DNA of 43,321 bases, from contig JAUXRI010000274.1 of NCBI GenBank assembly GCA_030681895.1, positions 1-43,321 of the forward strand. The letters are read 5' to 3'. A program made the position numbers and the translations under genes. The DNA is from Myxococcales bacterium. Lineage in GTDB: Bacteria; Myxococcota; Myxococcia; Myxococcales; Myxococcaceae. The stretch's first letter is position 1, and each line of letters begins with the position of its first letter. The notes beneath the pieces were generated by a model. It made no database searches. It was not told the DNA's origin and was given only the letters and a program-made list of their open reading frames with translations. Below are positions 1 to 8,527 of the stretch, in pieces.

Positions 1-198
1 CGTGTTGCCGTAGTCGTTCGCCCAGAAGCGCGAGGTGACGTTGGTGACGGGGTCGCCGAGCGTCTTCCACACCGCGCCGCCCCAGCCAGCGTCGAACGCG
101 CGCATCACCTGTGGGCCCGAGTTCGCCGGCGGCGCCGACGCGAGCCAGAACGGGTTGGGTGACTTGATGCCGCAGAAGTCGATGCTCAGGTCAGCCAT
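1..198 (-). CDS. preA: NAD-dependent dihydropyrimidine dehydrogenase subunit PreA (N-terminal part, cut by window edge)
   Basis: Only the first 66 codons are in the window; the rest lies beyond the left edge. The protein starts MADLSIDFCGIKSPNPFWLA and continues with APPANS and a GWGGAVWKT stretch, which is the typical opening of the FMN-binding TIM barrel of dihydropyrimidine dehydrogenase/dihydroorotate dehydrogenase proteins. With PreT it forms the bacterial enzyme that reduces uracil or thymine to the 5,6-dihydro form using NADH. The ATG lies 2 bases after the preT stop on the same strand, so the two are almost certainly co-transcribed and translationally coupled. The C-terminal ferredoxin domain expected in PreA cannot be checked here. 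Confidence 0.9.
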   Translation of the reverse strand, partial: MADLSIDFCGIKSPNPFWLASAPPANSGPQVMRAFDAGWGGAVWKTLGDPVTNVTSRFWANDYGNT

Positions 199-200
199 GG

Positions 201-1547
201 TTACTTCCCTCCCAGCGCGCGCAGCATGTCTTTGACGGCCAACTTCGCTTCCTGGACTCCGTTGACGACCTCTTTGCCGCCGTTCACGCAGTCACCACCG
301 CTCCACACCTTCGGGTTTCCCGTGCGGTGCGTCTTCGCGTCGACGACGACGCGGCCCTTCGCGTCGAGCTGCACGCCGGTGAAGGCCTTCGCGACGCCAG
401 TGGCGACGGACTGGCCGATGGCGACGGCGATGAGGTCGACCGCCACGGTCTCCTCGGTGCCCGCGACTGCTTTTCCATCCTTCGCCTGCGCGAGCTTCAC
501 GCCGGTGAGCGCTCCCGATGCGTTCCGGAGCACCTCGGTCACGACGCGGTGCTCGAACAACCGCGCGCCGTCTTCACGCGCGTGCGCGAGCTCGTGCGCG
601 TAGCCCGACATGTCCTTCTCTCCTCGTCGGTACACGAGCGCGACGTCCGCAAACCCGAGGAGCTTCAGCTCATGCGCAATGTCGAGCGCGGTGTTGCCGC
701 CACCGATGACGAAGGCGCGCGTGCCGGAGAGCTTGAGGCCCGGCTCGGCCTTGATCCGCTCGATCAGCTCGACCGCGCCGTACACGCCTGATCCGTTCTC
801 GCCCGGAACGTTCAGCTTCGAGTCAGGTCCCAGGCCCAGCCCGAGGAACACCCCGTCGAAGTCCTTCAGGAGCGTGTCGGAGGAGATCTGCCCCGCACCC
901 GCGACGCCAGCCACCACCTCGACGCCCGACTTCAGCTCGATGTTGCCGAGCGCGAGCACGTGGTTGATCTCATCGAGCGACGCCTGTCCGCTCTGCTTGT
1001 ACGGCGCGATGCCGAGCGTGTTGAGCCCGCCCGCGATGGCGCGCTTCTCGAAGATGACCGACTGAACGCCCTCGAGCGCGAGCAGCCCTGCGGCGGCGAT
1101 GGAGGCGGGGCCGCTGCCGACGAGCGCGACCTTCTTGCCCGTGGTGGGCTTCTTCGCGGGCAACAGCGCCGACAAGGGAGCCTTCTCCAACGTCGCCTCG
1201 GTGGCGAAGCGCTGGAGCCGGCCAATGGCGATCGGCTCCCGGCCCCACGCGTTGTACACGCACGCGCCGGCGCAGAGCTCTTCGACCGGGCACACGCGCG
1301 AGCACGACGCCCCGAGGATGTTCTCCGCGAGAATCGTGCGCGCCGCGCCCTTCGTGTTCTCGGTCGCGATCTTGTGAATGAAGGTCGGAATGTCGATGGT
1401 GGTCGGGCACGCCTTGATGCACGGCGCGTCGACGCAATAGATGCAGCGGTTGGCTTCGGTCACCGCTTCGGCCGCGGTGTAGCGCGGCTTCTTGTCGGCG
1501 AACTGTTGCTCCAGCCGGCCAGCGGGCAAGACGGGAAGAGGGTGCAT
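201..1547 (-). CDS. preT: NAD-dependent dihydropyrimidine dehydrogenase subunit PreT
   Basis: A 448-residue flavoprotein subunit of dihydropyrimidine dehydrogenase, the first step of reductive pyrimidine breakdown. An N-terminal iron-sulfur domain carries Cys35, 38, 43, 47 and Cys82, 86, 92, 96, enough for two 4Fe-4S clusters as in the GltD-like family. An FAD-binding GSGPAS motif sits near residues 144-149 and an NAD(P)-binding IGGGNTALD motif near 281-289. The frame stays open far upstream, but the ATG at 1547 is chosen because GAGGAG lies about 6 bases before it and the family begins shortly before the first Cys cluster. It is the first gene of a preT-preA unit and is divergent from the hypothetical gene at 1707. 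GltD and other GltD-like reductases are the alternatives; adjacency to PreA argues against them. Confidence 0.92.
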   Translation of the reverse strand: MHPLPVLPAGRLEQQFADKKPRYTAAEAVTEANRCIYCVDAPCIKACPTTIDIPTFIHKIATENTKGAARTILAENILGASCSRVCPVEELCAGACVYNAWGREPIAIGRLQRFATEATLEKAPLSALLPAKKPTTGKKVALVGSGPASIAAAGLLALEGVQSVIFEKRAIAGGLNTLGIAPYKQSGQASLDEINHVLALGNIELKSGVEVVAGVAGAGQISSDTLLKDFDGVFLGLGLGPDSKLNVPGENGSGVYGAVELIERIKAEPGLKLSGTRAFVIGGGNTALDIAHELKLLGFADVALVYRRGEKDMSGYAHELAHAREDGARLFEHRVVTEVLRNASGALTGVKLAQAKDGKAVAGTEETVAVDLIAVAIGQSVATGVAKAFTGVQLDAKGRVVVDAKTHRTGNPKVWSGGDCVNGGKEVVNGVQEAKLAVKDMLRALGGK

Positions 1548-1706
1548 CACGGCTCCTCGAACGACTCGCGACGTCTTCGCCGCGAGAAAGTCGCGCAGGC
1601 TCGTTTGCGGATCCGTGCCTGTCAAGGCTCGTGCACGTGACGCAGCGAGCCGAGGAGTGCCTGGAGTAGCGTGTCGTTCCTTCGCTGCGCAGCCGGAGCT
1701 CCGACC

Positions 1707-2141
1707 ATGACGAGCCAGACCGACGGCGACCCCCGATTGACGCCAGCCGAGATGGACCGGGAGGCCTGGCAGATCATCAACCGGCACCTCGCGGCAGCGG
1801 GCCTCGCGCTCGTGCCTGAACTGGGCTCGGAGCGGCTCGTGTCGGTCGTTCAGCCCGTGCTCACCCGGGTGTTCGCCGACGAGACCAGGACCGAGCTGCT
1901 GCGTGCGCTCTACGCCGAGCTCCACCACTTCTATGGCAGCGTGCTCGACGAGACGAGCCTGTGGCGGACGCCCGAGACCGAGATGCGCCTGCTGGTGTGC
2001 GTCCTGACGAGCAATGCGACGCCGGAAGCCTGGAAGCGGTACTGCTCGCTCTTCCCGCCACAGAGCGCCCACCACACGCGGCTGCTCGACGCCATCAACG
2101 CCGAGGACGAGCGCCGGCGCCAAGACGAGTCGGGCTACTGA
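1707..2141 (+). CDS. Hypothetical protein, 144 aa
   Basis: An unrecognised soluble protein, beginning MTSQTDGDPRLTPAEMDREA. It has no signal peptide, membrane segment or Cys motif, and looks mostly helical with acidic ends. The ATG at 1707 has GGAG about 9 bases upstream; an in-frame start at 1671 would have no such site. It sits between the preT-preA unit (divergent) and beta-ureidopropionase (same strand, 86 bases downstream). It could be co-transcribed with the pyrimidine genes, but nothing in its sequence links it to that pathway. Codon use fits the neighbouring genes. Confidence 0.7.
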   Translation: MTSQTDGDPRLTPAEMDREAWQIINRHLAAAGLALVPELGSERLVSVVQPVLTRVFADETRTELLRALYAELHHFYGSVLDETSLWRTPETEMRLLVCVLTSNATPEAWKRYCSLFPPQSAHHTRLLDAINAEDERRRQDESGY

Positions 2142-2227
2142 AGCCAAAGCGCTCGCGGCGGCAAGGACGTTGCCTGTGACGCCCGAGCAAACGAGACTGC
2201 GCGCCTCTCTTTGCGGAGGTCCTCCCC

Positions 2228-3094
2228 TTGGCGAACTCAGTACGCGCTGGGCTGATTCAGTGCAGCAACCCCATCAACGACGAGTCGGTGCCGGTGAAGA
2301 AGGTGCAGCAGGCCATGCTCGACAAGCACGTGCCGCTCATCGAAGAGGCCGCGAAGAAGGGCACTCAGATTCTCTGTCTGCAGGAGATCTTCAACGGCCC
2401 GTACTTCTGCCCCGGCCAGGACAAGCGCTGGTACGCCGCCGCCGAGCTGATCCCCGGGCCCACCACTCACGTGATGCAGGAGCTCGCGAAGAAGCACGGC
2501 ATGGCCATCGTGGTGCCGCTCTACGAAGAAGCGATGCGCGGCGTCTATTACAACACCGCCGCCGTCATCGACGCCGACGGGAAGTATCTCGGCAAGTACC
2601 GCAAGCAGCACATTCCGCAGACCTCGGGCTTCTGGGAGAAGTTCTTCTTCGCGCCCGGCAACGGCGGCTACCCGGTGTTCCAGACGCAGTTCGCGAAGGT
2701 CGGCGTGTACATCTGTTACGACCGCCACTTCCCCGAGGGTGCGCGCGCGCTCGGCCTCAACGGCGCTGAAGTCGTCTTCAATCCCTCCGCCACCGTCGCG
2801 GGCCTCTCTCAATATCTCTGGAAGCTCGAGCAGCCCGCGCACGCCGTCGCGAACGGCTACTACGTCGGCGCCATCAACCGCGTCGGCACCGAAGCGCCGT
2901 GGAACATCGGCAAGTTCTACGGCACCAGCTACTTCGTGAACCCGCGCGGGAAGATCATCGCCGAGGCGAGCGAAGACAAAGACGAAGTCGTGGTCGCTGA
3001 TCTCGACCTGACCGCCATCGATGAAGTGCGTCAGGTCTGGCAGTTCTACCGAGACCGCCGCCCCGACGCGTACCAGGACCTCGTTCGCCCGTAA
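2228..3094 (+). CDS. Beta-ureidopropionase (N-carbamoyl-beta-alanine amidohydrolase), nitrilase superfamily
   Basis: Third enzyme of reductive pyrimidine catabolism. It hydrolyses N-carbamoyl-beta-alanine to beta-alanine, CO2 and ammonia. The 288 residues form one carbon-nitrogen hydrolase domain with the full catalytic triad visible: Glu53 in LQEIFNGPYF, Lys126 in KYRKQHIP and Cys163 in ICYDRHFPEG. The start is a TTG at 2228, with GCGGAGG about 9 bases upstream; no ATG or GTG fits the conserved N-terminus better. Dihydropyrimidinase follows after 24 bases, so the two form an operon. N-carbamoylputrescine amidase (AguB) is the close alternative, but the dihydropyrimidinase neighbour decides for beta-ureidopropionase. 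Confidence 0.92.
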   Translation: MANSVRAGLIQCSNPINDESVPVKKVQQAMLDKHVPLIEEAAKKGTQILCLQEIFNGPYFCPGQDKRWYAAAELIPGPTTHVMQELAKKHGMAIVVPLYEEAMRGVYYNTAAVIDADGKYLGKYRKQHIPQTSGFWEKFFFAPGNGGYPVFQTQFAKVGVYICYDRHFPEGARALGLNGAEVVFNPSATVAGLSQYLWKLEQPAHAVANGYYVGAINRVGTEAPWNIGKFYGTSYFVNPRGKIIAEASEDKDEVVVADLDLTAIDEVRQVWQFYRDRRPDAYQDLVRP

Positions 3095-3118
3095 GTCATC
3101 ACCTTCAAGGAGCCATTC

Positions 3119-4525
3119 ATGGGTCTCGTCATTCGCAACGGCACCATCGTCACCGCGGTTGATCAGTACGTCTCGGACGTCTTCTGTGAAGACGGCGTCA
3201 TCAAGGCCATCGGCAAGAACCTCGACGTGCCCGCAGGCACGCAGGTCGTCGACGGCTCGGGCCAGTACGTCTTCCCCGGCGGCATCGACGCGCACACGCA
3301 CATGGAGCTGCCCTTCATGGGCACCACCAGCTCCGACGACTTCTACACGGGCACGGCGGCGGGCGTGGCGGGCGGCACCACCACCATCATCGACTTCATC
3401 ATCCCCGGCCGGAACCAGAACCTGCTCGAGGCGCGCGACTTCTGGATGAACAACGCGAAGAAGGCGGTCTCCGACTACGCGTTCCACATGGCCGTCACCT
3501 GGTTCTCTGATCAGGTGAAGAAGGACATGGAGCACGTCTACCGGCACGACGGCATTCAGAGCTTCAAGATCTTCATGGCGTACCGTGGCGCCATCGGCGT
3601 CGACGACGTCGAGCTGGTGCAGGTGCTCGACACGGCGCACTCGCTCGGAGCGCTGGTGACGTCGCACTGCGAGCACGGTGACGCGGTGGTGGCGCTCCAG
3701 ACGCGCCTGGCCGGGAGCGGCAAGCTCGAGCCGAAGCACCACGCCATGAGCCGGCCGGCCTACCTCGAAGGTGAAGCCACCAACCGCGTCATTCAGCTCG
3801 CGCGCGTGGCCAGCGACGGCCGCAACGGCCACATGAGCACCGCGTCGGAAGCCCAGCCCGTCTACATCGTGCACCTCACCTGCAAGGAGTCGATGGACGC
3901 GGTGTACCGCGCGCGCGCCGAGGGTCAGCGCGTGCTGGTCGAGACGTGCCCGCAGTACCTGTTGCTCGACGACAGCGTGTACGAGAAGCCCGACTTCGAA
4001 GGCGCCGCCTACGTGATGAGCCCGCCGATTCGCCCGAAGGGTCATCAGGAGTATCTGTGGAACGCGATCTCCACTGGCGCGATTCAGCACGTCGCGACGG
4101 ATCTCTGCCCCTTCACGATGCAGCAGAAGGCGGCGGGCAAGGACGACTTCCGCAAGATTCCGAACGGTGCGGCTGGCATCGAGAACCGCATGAACCTGCT
4201 GTACTCGTACGGCGTCGCGAAGAAGCGCATCACGCTGCAGCAGTACGTCGACGTGACGAGCACGCAGGCGGCGAAGATCTTCGGTCTCTACCCGAAGAAG
4301 GGCGCCATCGCGGTGGGCTCCGACGCTGACCTCGTGCTGTACGACCCGAAGGGCACGTCGAAGATCTCGGCGAAGACCCATCACCAGCGCGTCGACCGGA
4401 ACATCTTCGAAGGCTTCGAGCTCGAGGGAAAAGTCGCGACGACCGTCGTGAACGGGCGCGTGCAGTGGCAGGACGGAGACCTTCGCGTCGAGCGCGGGGC
4501 TGGCCGGTACCTCAAGCGCTGCTGA
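3119..4525 (+). CDS. hydA: Dihydropyrimidinase (D-hydantoinase)
   Basis: Second enzyme of the pathway: a zinc amidohydrolase that opens 5,6-dihydrouracil or dihydrothymine to the N-carbamoyl amino acid. The 468 residues show the binuclear metal set: His59 and His61 in DAHTHM, Lys150 in SFKIFMAYRG (the carbamylated lysine), His183 in TSHCEHGD, a His in YIVHLTCKE near 252, and Asp328 in VATDLCPF. The fourth His and the Asp are shifted by about 13 residues from their usual numbers, because a segment with RNGHMSTASEA is inserted before PVYIVH. AAGGAG precedes the ATG. The 3' end overlaps the oppositely oriented hydrolase gene by 14 bases. The paralogues allantoinase and dihydroorotase fit less well. 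Confidence 0.93.
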   Translation: MGLVIRNGTIVTAVDQYVSDVFCEDGVIKAIGKNLDVPAGTQVVDGSGQYVFPGGIDAHTHMELPFMGTTSSDDFYTGTAAGVAGGTTTIIDFIIPGRNQNLLEARDFWMNNAKKAVSDYAFHMAVTWFSDQVKKDMEHVYRHDGIQSFKIFMAYRGAIGVDDVELVQVLDTAHSLGALVTSHCEHGDAVVALQTRLAGSGKLEPKHHAMSRPAYLEGEATNRVIQLARVASDGRNGHMSTASEAQPVYIVHLTCKESMDAVYRARAEGQRVLVETCPQYLLLDDSVYEKPDFEGAAYVMSPPIRPKGHQEYLWNAISTGAIQHVATDLCPFTMQQKAAGKDDFRKIPNGAAGIENRMNLLYSYGVAKKRITLQQYVDVTSTQAAKIFGLYPKKGAIAVGSDADLVLYDPKGTSKISAKTHHQRVDRNIFEGFELEGKVATTVVNGRVQWQDGDLRVERGAGRYLKRC

Positions 4526-5240
4526 ATCCTCTCTGTCGTCGCAGGAACGCGACCGCGCGGCTCCACAGGTCCGTCCAGTCGTCAGGCCGCATCAGGTGCT
4601 CCGAGTGCGGGTACTCGACGTACTCCACGCCCCGGTGTGCGTGGGTCGCTGCGAAGCGCCGCGCCGCGTCCGGCGGCACCGAGGTGTCCTTCCCTGCGTT
4701 GAGGAACAGCAGCGGAGCGCGCGTCAGTTCATCCGGCGTGTGCACGGGCGCGAGGCCCATCAGCCTTCGGACCTCGTCGGTCTCCCGGCTCCGCGCAGGC
4801 TTCCAGTCCGGCGAGCCCAGAATCGAGATGGTGGCGGCGACCCGTGAGTCAGCCCGTGCGACGGCCAGCGCGGCGTACGCGCCCATCGAGATGCCGAGGA
4901 CACCAATCGGTCCGTGCCCCTCTTCCACGAGGTGATCGATGACGCGCGACACCTCGGGCACGGCGTCGAGGATGAGGCGGAGAAAGCGCGCATGCCCATC
5001 ATCCAGACCTCCGGCGTCGAGCGCCTCGAGCCAGCCGTCTCGTCGGTGTCCATGATGAGGTGCGTCGAGCGCGACCGCGGTGATTCCCGACTCGGCGAGC
5101 GAGACGAGCTCCTTGCGTTGAAGCTCGGCGGAGCCGCGGAGACCGTGCAGCACGATGACTGCGGGCCGAGGCCGTGGTTCTCCGTGAACCTTCAACACGG
5201 GCACAGGGCCGACCGGGAAGCGGTGTTCACCGATGGTCAT
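4512..5240 (-). CDS. Alpha/beta hydrolase, dienelactone-hydrolase-like
   Basis: A 242-residue single-domain alpha/beta hydrolase without a signal peptide, so probably cytoplasmic. The oxyanion-hole motif VLHGLRGS is near residue 30, the nucleophile elbow is GISMG with Ser118, the acid is probably Asp185 in NAGKDTSVPP, and the base is His212 or His215 in YPHSEHLM. This arrangement resembles YjfP/YtaP-type esterases and acyl-peptide-hydrolase-like proteins; the substrate cannot be read. The gene converges on dihydropyrimidinase with a 14-base overlap of coding ends. It is divergent from the lipoprotein gene at 5319, leaving 78 bases for two promoters. The ATG at 5240 is the only good start. Confidence 0.88.
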   Translation of the reverse strand: MTIGEHRFPVGPVPVLKVHGEPRPRPAVIVLHGLRGSAELQRKELVSLAESGITAVALDAPHHGHRRDGWLEALDAGGLDDGHARFLRLILDAVPEVSRVIDHLVEEGHGPIGVLGISMGAYAALAVARADSRVAATISILGSPDWKPARSRETDEVRRLMGLAPVHTPDELTRAPLLFLNAGKDTSVPPDAARRFAATHAHRGVEYVEYPHSEHLMRPDDWTDLWSRAVAFLRRQRGFSSA

Positions 5241-5318
5241 GCGCGAAACACTCCAGGTTGTCGCCGTCGAGAGCGCGTCATCTTGCTCCAGCCTCGCCGC
5301 TGTGGGACGTGTCGCTCA

Positions 5319-5870
5319 ATGTCCTTCGCCTTCAGAAGCCTCGTTCAGGCCGGCGTCCTCACGCTGCTGGCTGGCTGCGCCCACACGGCGCCAGAGGTGG
5401 TGTGGACGTCGTTCGGCCGTGCAGACCCGGGTGGCGACGCCGAGCGGGTGGTCGAGTGGCGCAAGACCCGCGAGCTGTTGGTGAAGAACGCGAAGAACCC
5501 CGACGCCGTCGTGACGTTCAAGGGCAAGAAGGGCACGGCGTCGGAGTTCGCCAGAGGCCCCATCGAGCGCCTGCGCAACATCGAGGTGCTCGTCGACACC
5601 GTGCCTCCGGGCCTCGTCATCGAGAAGGACAGCGCGCGCGTCACCTCGGACGGCAACTGGACGGTCGTCGGCAAGTTCACGCTGCACTACCGCGGTGATT
5701 CACGCTCCCTGAAGGAGGCGCTCGACGACGTGCGCGTGTTGACCGACACCGTCGAAGGCGACCTCGCCGTCATCTCGTGGAGCCGGGTGTCCCAAACGCA
5801 CACGCGCGGCGCCGCCGGATTCATCCTCTCGGCTCGCAAGGCGAGACCTGAGCGCGTTCGAGAGCTGTGA
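5319..5870 (+). CDS. Putative lipoprotein, 183 aa
   Basis: An unrecognised lipoprotein. The N-terminus MSFAFRSLVQAGVLTLLAGC is a short signal peptide ending in a lipobox with Cys20 as the lipidation site. The mature part has a helical basic stretch (VKNAKNPDAVV, KGKKGTASEFARG) followed by beta-rich sequence and no Cys. The frame remains open upstream, but the ATG at 5319 places the signal peptide correctly; upstream residues do not look like a protein. Its stop lies 11 bases before the next lipoprotein gene, so the pair is an operon. The function is unknown. Confidence 0.8.
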   Translation: MSFAFRSLVQAGVLTLLAGCAHTAPEVVWTSFGRADPGGDAERVVEWRKTRELLVKNAKNPDAVVTFKGKKGTASEFARGPIERLRNIEVLVDTVPPGLVIEKDSARVTSDGNWTVVGKFTLHYRGDSRSLKEALDDVRVLTDTVEGDLAVISWSRVSQTHTRGAAGFILSARKARPERVREL

Positions 5871-5881
5871 AGGAGCCATCC

Positions 5882-7432
5882 ATGATGCGCCGTGCCGCGA
5901 TTGCCCTCTTTCTCATGCTCGGTGTGGCCGCTTGCAAGACGCCAGCGGAGCCTCCTGATGCCGGCGCCCGTGAAGCCGCGAACGCCGAAGCACTCGCGCG
6001 ACTCATCGCCCGCTTCGGCACACGCTCACAGGTCGACGACGTCGACATCGACCTCCATCGCGTGCGCGCGGCGCTCAGGGCGGGCCGGCTCGAGCTCGAC
6101 CCAGCGGTGCTCGAGACGTGTCTGCAGGCCGCCTTCGCGTTTCCGTTCATCGACTCTGCCCAGCTGCCACCCCCGCCCGAATGCGTCGGCCTCTGGCGAG
6201 GTCAGACGCCTGCTGGAGGCGCGTGCGACACGAGCCTCGCCTGCCGTGACGGCTTCTGCGGCATGCGCACCTCGATGTGTGGTGTCTGTCTTCCAACCGT
6301 CGCGCCCGGCGCTCCCTGCGACGCGGCAACCGTCTGTGCCGATGGGCGCCAGTGCGTGAACGGCACGTGCGGCGGAGCGTTGCCTCTCGGGCAGGCAGGT
6401 CAGCAGTGCCCCTGCGCCGAGGGGCTTCGCTGCGGCCCAGCGTCGCTCTGCGTTCAGCCGAAGCCGACGGGCTCGAGTTGCACCGATGACTCCTCGTGCA
6501 CCCGACCCGACGCCTGTCTGCCGACTGGCGTGTGCGGCCTCGTCCCTGCTGATGCTGGCTGCTCGCAAGACCGTCACTGCCAGCTGGGACACGCCTGTGC
6601 GGGGCAAGCGCCGAACGCCGTCTGCGTCGCATCGAATGAAGGCGGGCCGTGCGGCGTGCTCGAGGACCGCTGCACGGCGGGCCTCGTCTGCGGGACGCGC
6701 GGGTTCGTCGGTCGTTGCGTGCCGAAGCGCCAGGCGAACGAAGCCTGTGTCTTCTCGTCGCAGTGCCCACGCGGGTTCAGCTGCGCCGACGGAAGCTGTC
6801 GTCGCGTGGTGGGCCCTGGTGCCTCGTGCACCGACCCCGGCACAACCTGCATGGAGTGGACGAGCTGCGTGAACGGCCGCTGCAGCCGGCGCCCGCGCGA
6901 AGGTGAGCCGTGCGTCGATGCGTGCGCGTACAGCACCTGCCGCGCGGGAACCTGTGTCAGCCGCGGCGTCGGCGCGGGGTGCTCCAGCGCCAGCGACCAT
7001 GAAGACGGTCCCGCGTCGTGCGGGCTCGGGCTCTTCTGCGATCGCGACAACAACGCGGTGTGTGCGCTCGCCTCGGTCGCGGGCAAGAGCTGTTCGGTCC
7101 AGCTGCCGAGGCTGTCGCCCTGCGACGAGGGCACCGTCTGTGTCGCTGGCACCTGCGAGGCGCTCTGTGTGCTCGGCGACGGCGCGGCCCGAGACGACTT
7201 CTTCGGCCCAGCGTCGCGGCCGGCCGTCGACGCCGGCTGCGTCTTCTCAGGGCCCGAGGCAGTCGTCGTGCCGCTGAACGACGCCCAGGCCGCGTGTGCC
7301 TTTGGCGGAGCGCCGGAGTGCCTTGGCTGTCATCGCGCCTCAGGGTGCTGGGAACTCCGCCCGCGAGGCATCGCGCCGCCGCCGAACATCACGCCGCTCA
7401 ACCCGGCCTGCGGCATCGACGCCGGCCGTTGA
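5882..7432 (+). CDS. Cysteine-rich lipoprotein with EGF/Dickkopf-like repeats
   Basis: A 516-residue surface lipoprotein of a kind common in myxobacteria. The start MMRRAAIALFLMLGVAAC gives a signal peptide with Cys18 as the lipidation site, followed by a short PPDAG linker. After a helical region of about 100 residues come many short repeats of the form C-x-D-G-x-C-x(4-8)-C, such as CRDGFCGM, CADGRQCVNGTC and CADGSCRR, so most Cys are probably paired in disulfides. The ATG at 5882 follows GTGAAGGAG, which overlaps the previous stop. A GTG at 5867 would extend the frame but buries that ribosome site. It probably acts in adhesion or protein contact outside the cell; no catalytic motif is seen. 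Confidence 0.85.
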   Translation: MMRRAAIALFLMLGVAACKTPAEPPDAGAREAANAEALARLIARFGTRSQVDDVDIDLHRVRAALRAGRLELDPAVLETCLQAAFAFPFIDSAQLPPPPECVGLWRGQTPAGGACDTSLACRDGFCGMRTSMCGVCLPTVAPGAPCDAATVCADGRQCVNGTCGGALPLGQAGQQCPCAEGLRCGPASLCVQPKPTGSSCTDDSSCTRPDACLPTGVCGLVPADAGCSQDRHCQLGHACAGQAPNAVCVASNEGGPCGVLEDRCTAGLVCGTRGFVGRCVPKRQANEACVFSSQCPRGFSCADGSCRRVVGPGASCTDPGTTCMEWTSCVNGRCSRRPREGEPCVDACAYSTCRAGTCVSRGVGAGCSSASDHEDGPASCGLGLFCDRDNNAVCALASVAGKSCSVQLPRLSPCDEGTVCVAGTCEALCVLGDGAARDDFFGPASRPAVDAGCVFSGPEAVVVPLNDAQAACAFGGAPECLGCHRASGCWELRPRGIAPPPNITPLNPACGIDAGR

Positions 7433-7494
7433 TCAGCCGTTCCTGATGGGTCCGCGCGACGGCGTGCGTGCATTGGAGCAGCACGCGTGGTCGG
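7433..7494. repeat. Convergent intergenic region with a near-duplicate of the dgc 3' end
   Basis: An 18-base sequence at 7433-7450 is repeated with one mismatch at 7495-7512. The second copy is the 3' end, including the stop codon, of the diguanylate cyclase gene read on the minus strand. Between the copies GCGTGC and GCACGC can pair as a hairpin (around 7462-7487), which could end transcription of the two convergent genes. There is no T-run, so a classical intrinsic terminator is not shown. The repeat may be a remnant of a local duplication. Confidence 0.4.
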
Positions 7495-8385
7495 TCAGCC
7501 GTTCTTGATGGGCTGCGGCACTGGCTCGGGCGGCGGCACCGCACTGAACAACATCGGCTGCTCACCCTTTCGTTTCGCCGCGTACATCGCGGCGTCGGCG
7601 CGCTCGAGCATCACCCGTGGTTCCTGGCCGTCTTCGGGGAAGACTGCGGCGCCCATGCTGACGTTGACGGACACGCTCACGCCCTTCACGTCGGCCGGCG
7701 CCGCGAGCGAGGCCCGCAGCGTCGTCAGCAGGCGAAGCACGTCGCGCTCGTTCCCGACCTCGAGCATCAGCAACAGGAACTCGTCACCGCTGCGGCGGCA
7801 CACCGTGTCTCCAGCGCGGAGCCCGGTCTTCAGGCGCTGGGCGACCAGCTCGAGCACGCCGTCGCCGACGTCATGACCGTGCGTATCGTTGATGTTCTTG
7901 AAGTGGTCGATGTCGAGGAACACCACGGCCAGCCGCCAGCCGTGACGGCGCGCCTGCGCGAGGCCCTGCTTCAGCCGGTCGACGAAGAGCGTGAGGTTCG
8001 GCAGTCCGGTGAGCGGGTCATGCATCGCGTCCAGTCGGGTCTTCTTCTCTTGCGTCTTGCTCTCCTGGAGCGCGGAGGTCAGCTGACGGAGCTCGCGACC
8101 CAGCTGCGCGCGCTCGTCGCTCTCGGTCGCCAGCGCTTCGGTCACCGCTTCGAGCTCGACGACGGCCTCCTGCACCTTCACCTCGACGTCTTCGCTCTTG
8201 GTGATGGCGTGCTCGACCTCCGGCCTCGGCGATTCCTTCAGCTCGTCCTTGAGCACCTCGTTCACCGTCGACAGATCGTTGGCGGCGGCCTCGACCTTGT
8301 CTTTCACCTGCTCCGTCTTGACGCGCACCTCATGAAGGGCAGGGGAGGTCGGGGCTGCGTTCGTCTTCGGGGTCTTGTCGCTCAT
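7495..8385 (-). CDS. Diguanylate cyclase (GGDEF domain), soluble
   Basis: A 296-residue protein expected to make cyclic di-GMP from two GTP. Residues 16-115 are charged and helical, probably a coiled coil that mediates dimerisation. The GGDEF domain spans about 118-283, with MHDPLTGLPN at its start, FLDIDHFKNIND for metal and GTP binding, and the signature loop Ser199-Gly-Asp-Glu-Phe203. The first Gly is Ser, a variant known in active enzymes. Arg190-x-x-Asp193, five residues before the signature, matches the inhibitory I-site, so product feedback is likely. No receiver, PAS or membrane domain is present. The ATG at 8385 has GGGAG upstream; further upstream the frame loses protein character. 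Confidence 0.92.
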   Translation of the reverse strand: MSDKTPKTNAAPTSPALHEVRVKTEQVKDKVEAAANDLSTVNEVLKDELKESPRPEVEHAITKSEDVEVKVQEAVVELEAVTEALATESDERAQLGRELRQLTSALQESKTQEKKTRLDAMHDPLTGLPNLTLFVDRLKQGLAQARRHGWRLAVVFLDIDHFKNINDTHGHDVGDGVLELVAQRLKTGLRAGDTVCRRSGDEFLLLMLEVGNERDVLRLLTTLRASLAAPADVKGVSVSVNVSMGAAVFPEDGQEPRVMLERADAAMYAAKRKGEQPMLFSAVPPPEPVPQPIKNG

Positions 8386-8527
8386 GGGGCTCCCTGCTCG
8401 CGAACACGGCTGCACCGCGTCTCTTCCACCAATATGTACGTGCTGCGTCATTGTCGCTGGCTTGATCAGTGGCGCGAACGAACAGGTGGGCTAGGCGGGA
8501 GCTTCAAACCCCAACAAGGAGCACCAC

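Noticed and set aside
1548..2147. Extension of preT to a 648-residue protein
   Set aside because: The added sequence is antisense to the 1707-2141 gene and lacks protein character; a strong GAGGAG site marks the ATG at 1547.
2237..4384. Minus-strand open frame of 715 codons across the two pyrimidine genes
   Set aside because: It is antisense to beta-ureidopropionase and dihydropyrimidinase, whose catalytic residues are intact. The translation is Arg/His/Val-rich without domains, the usual shadow of high G/C at third positions.
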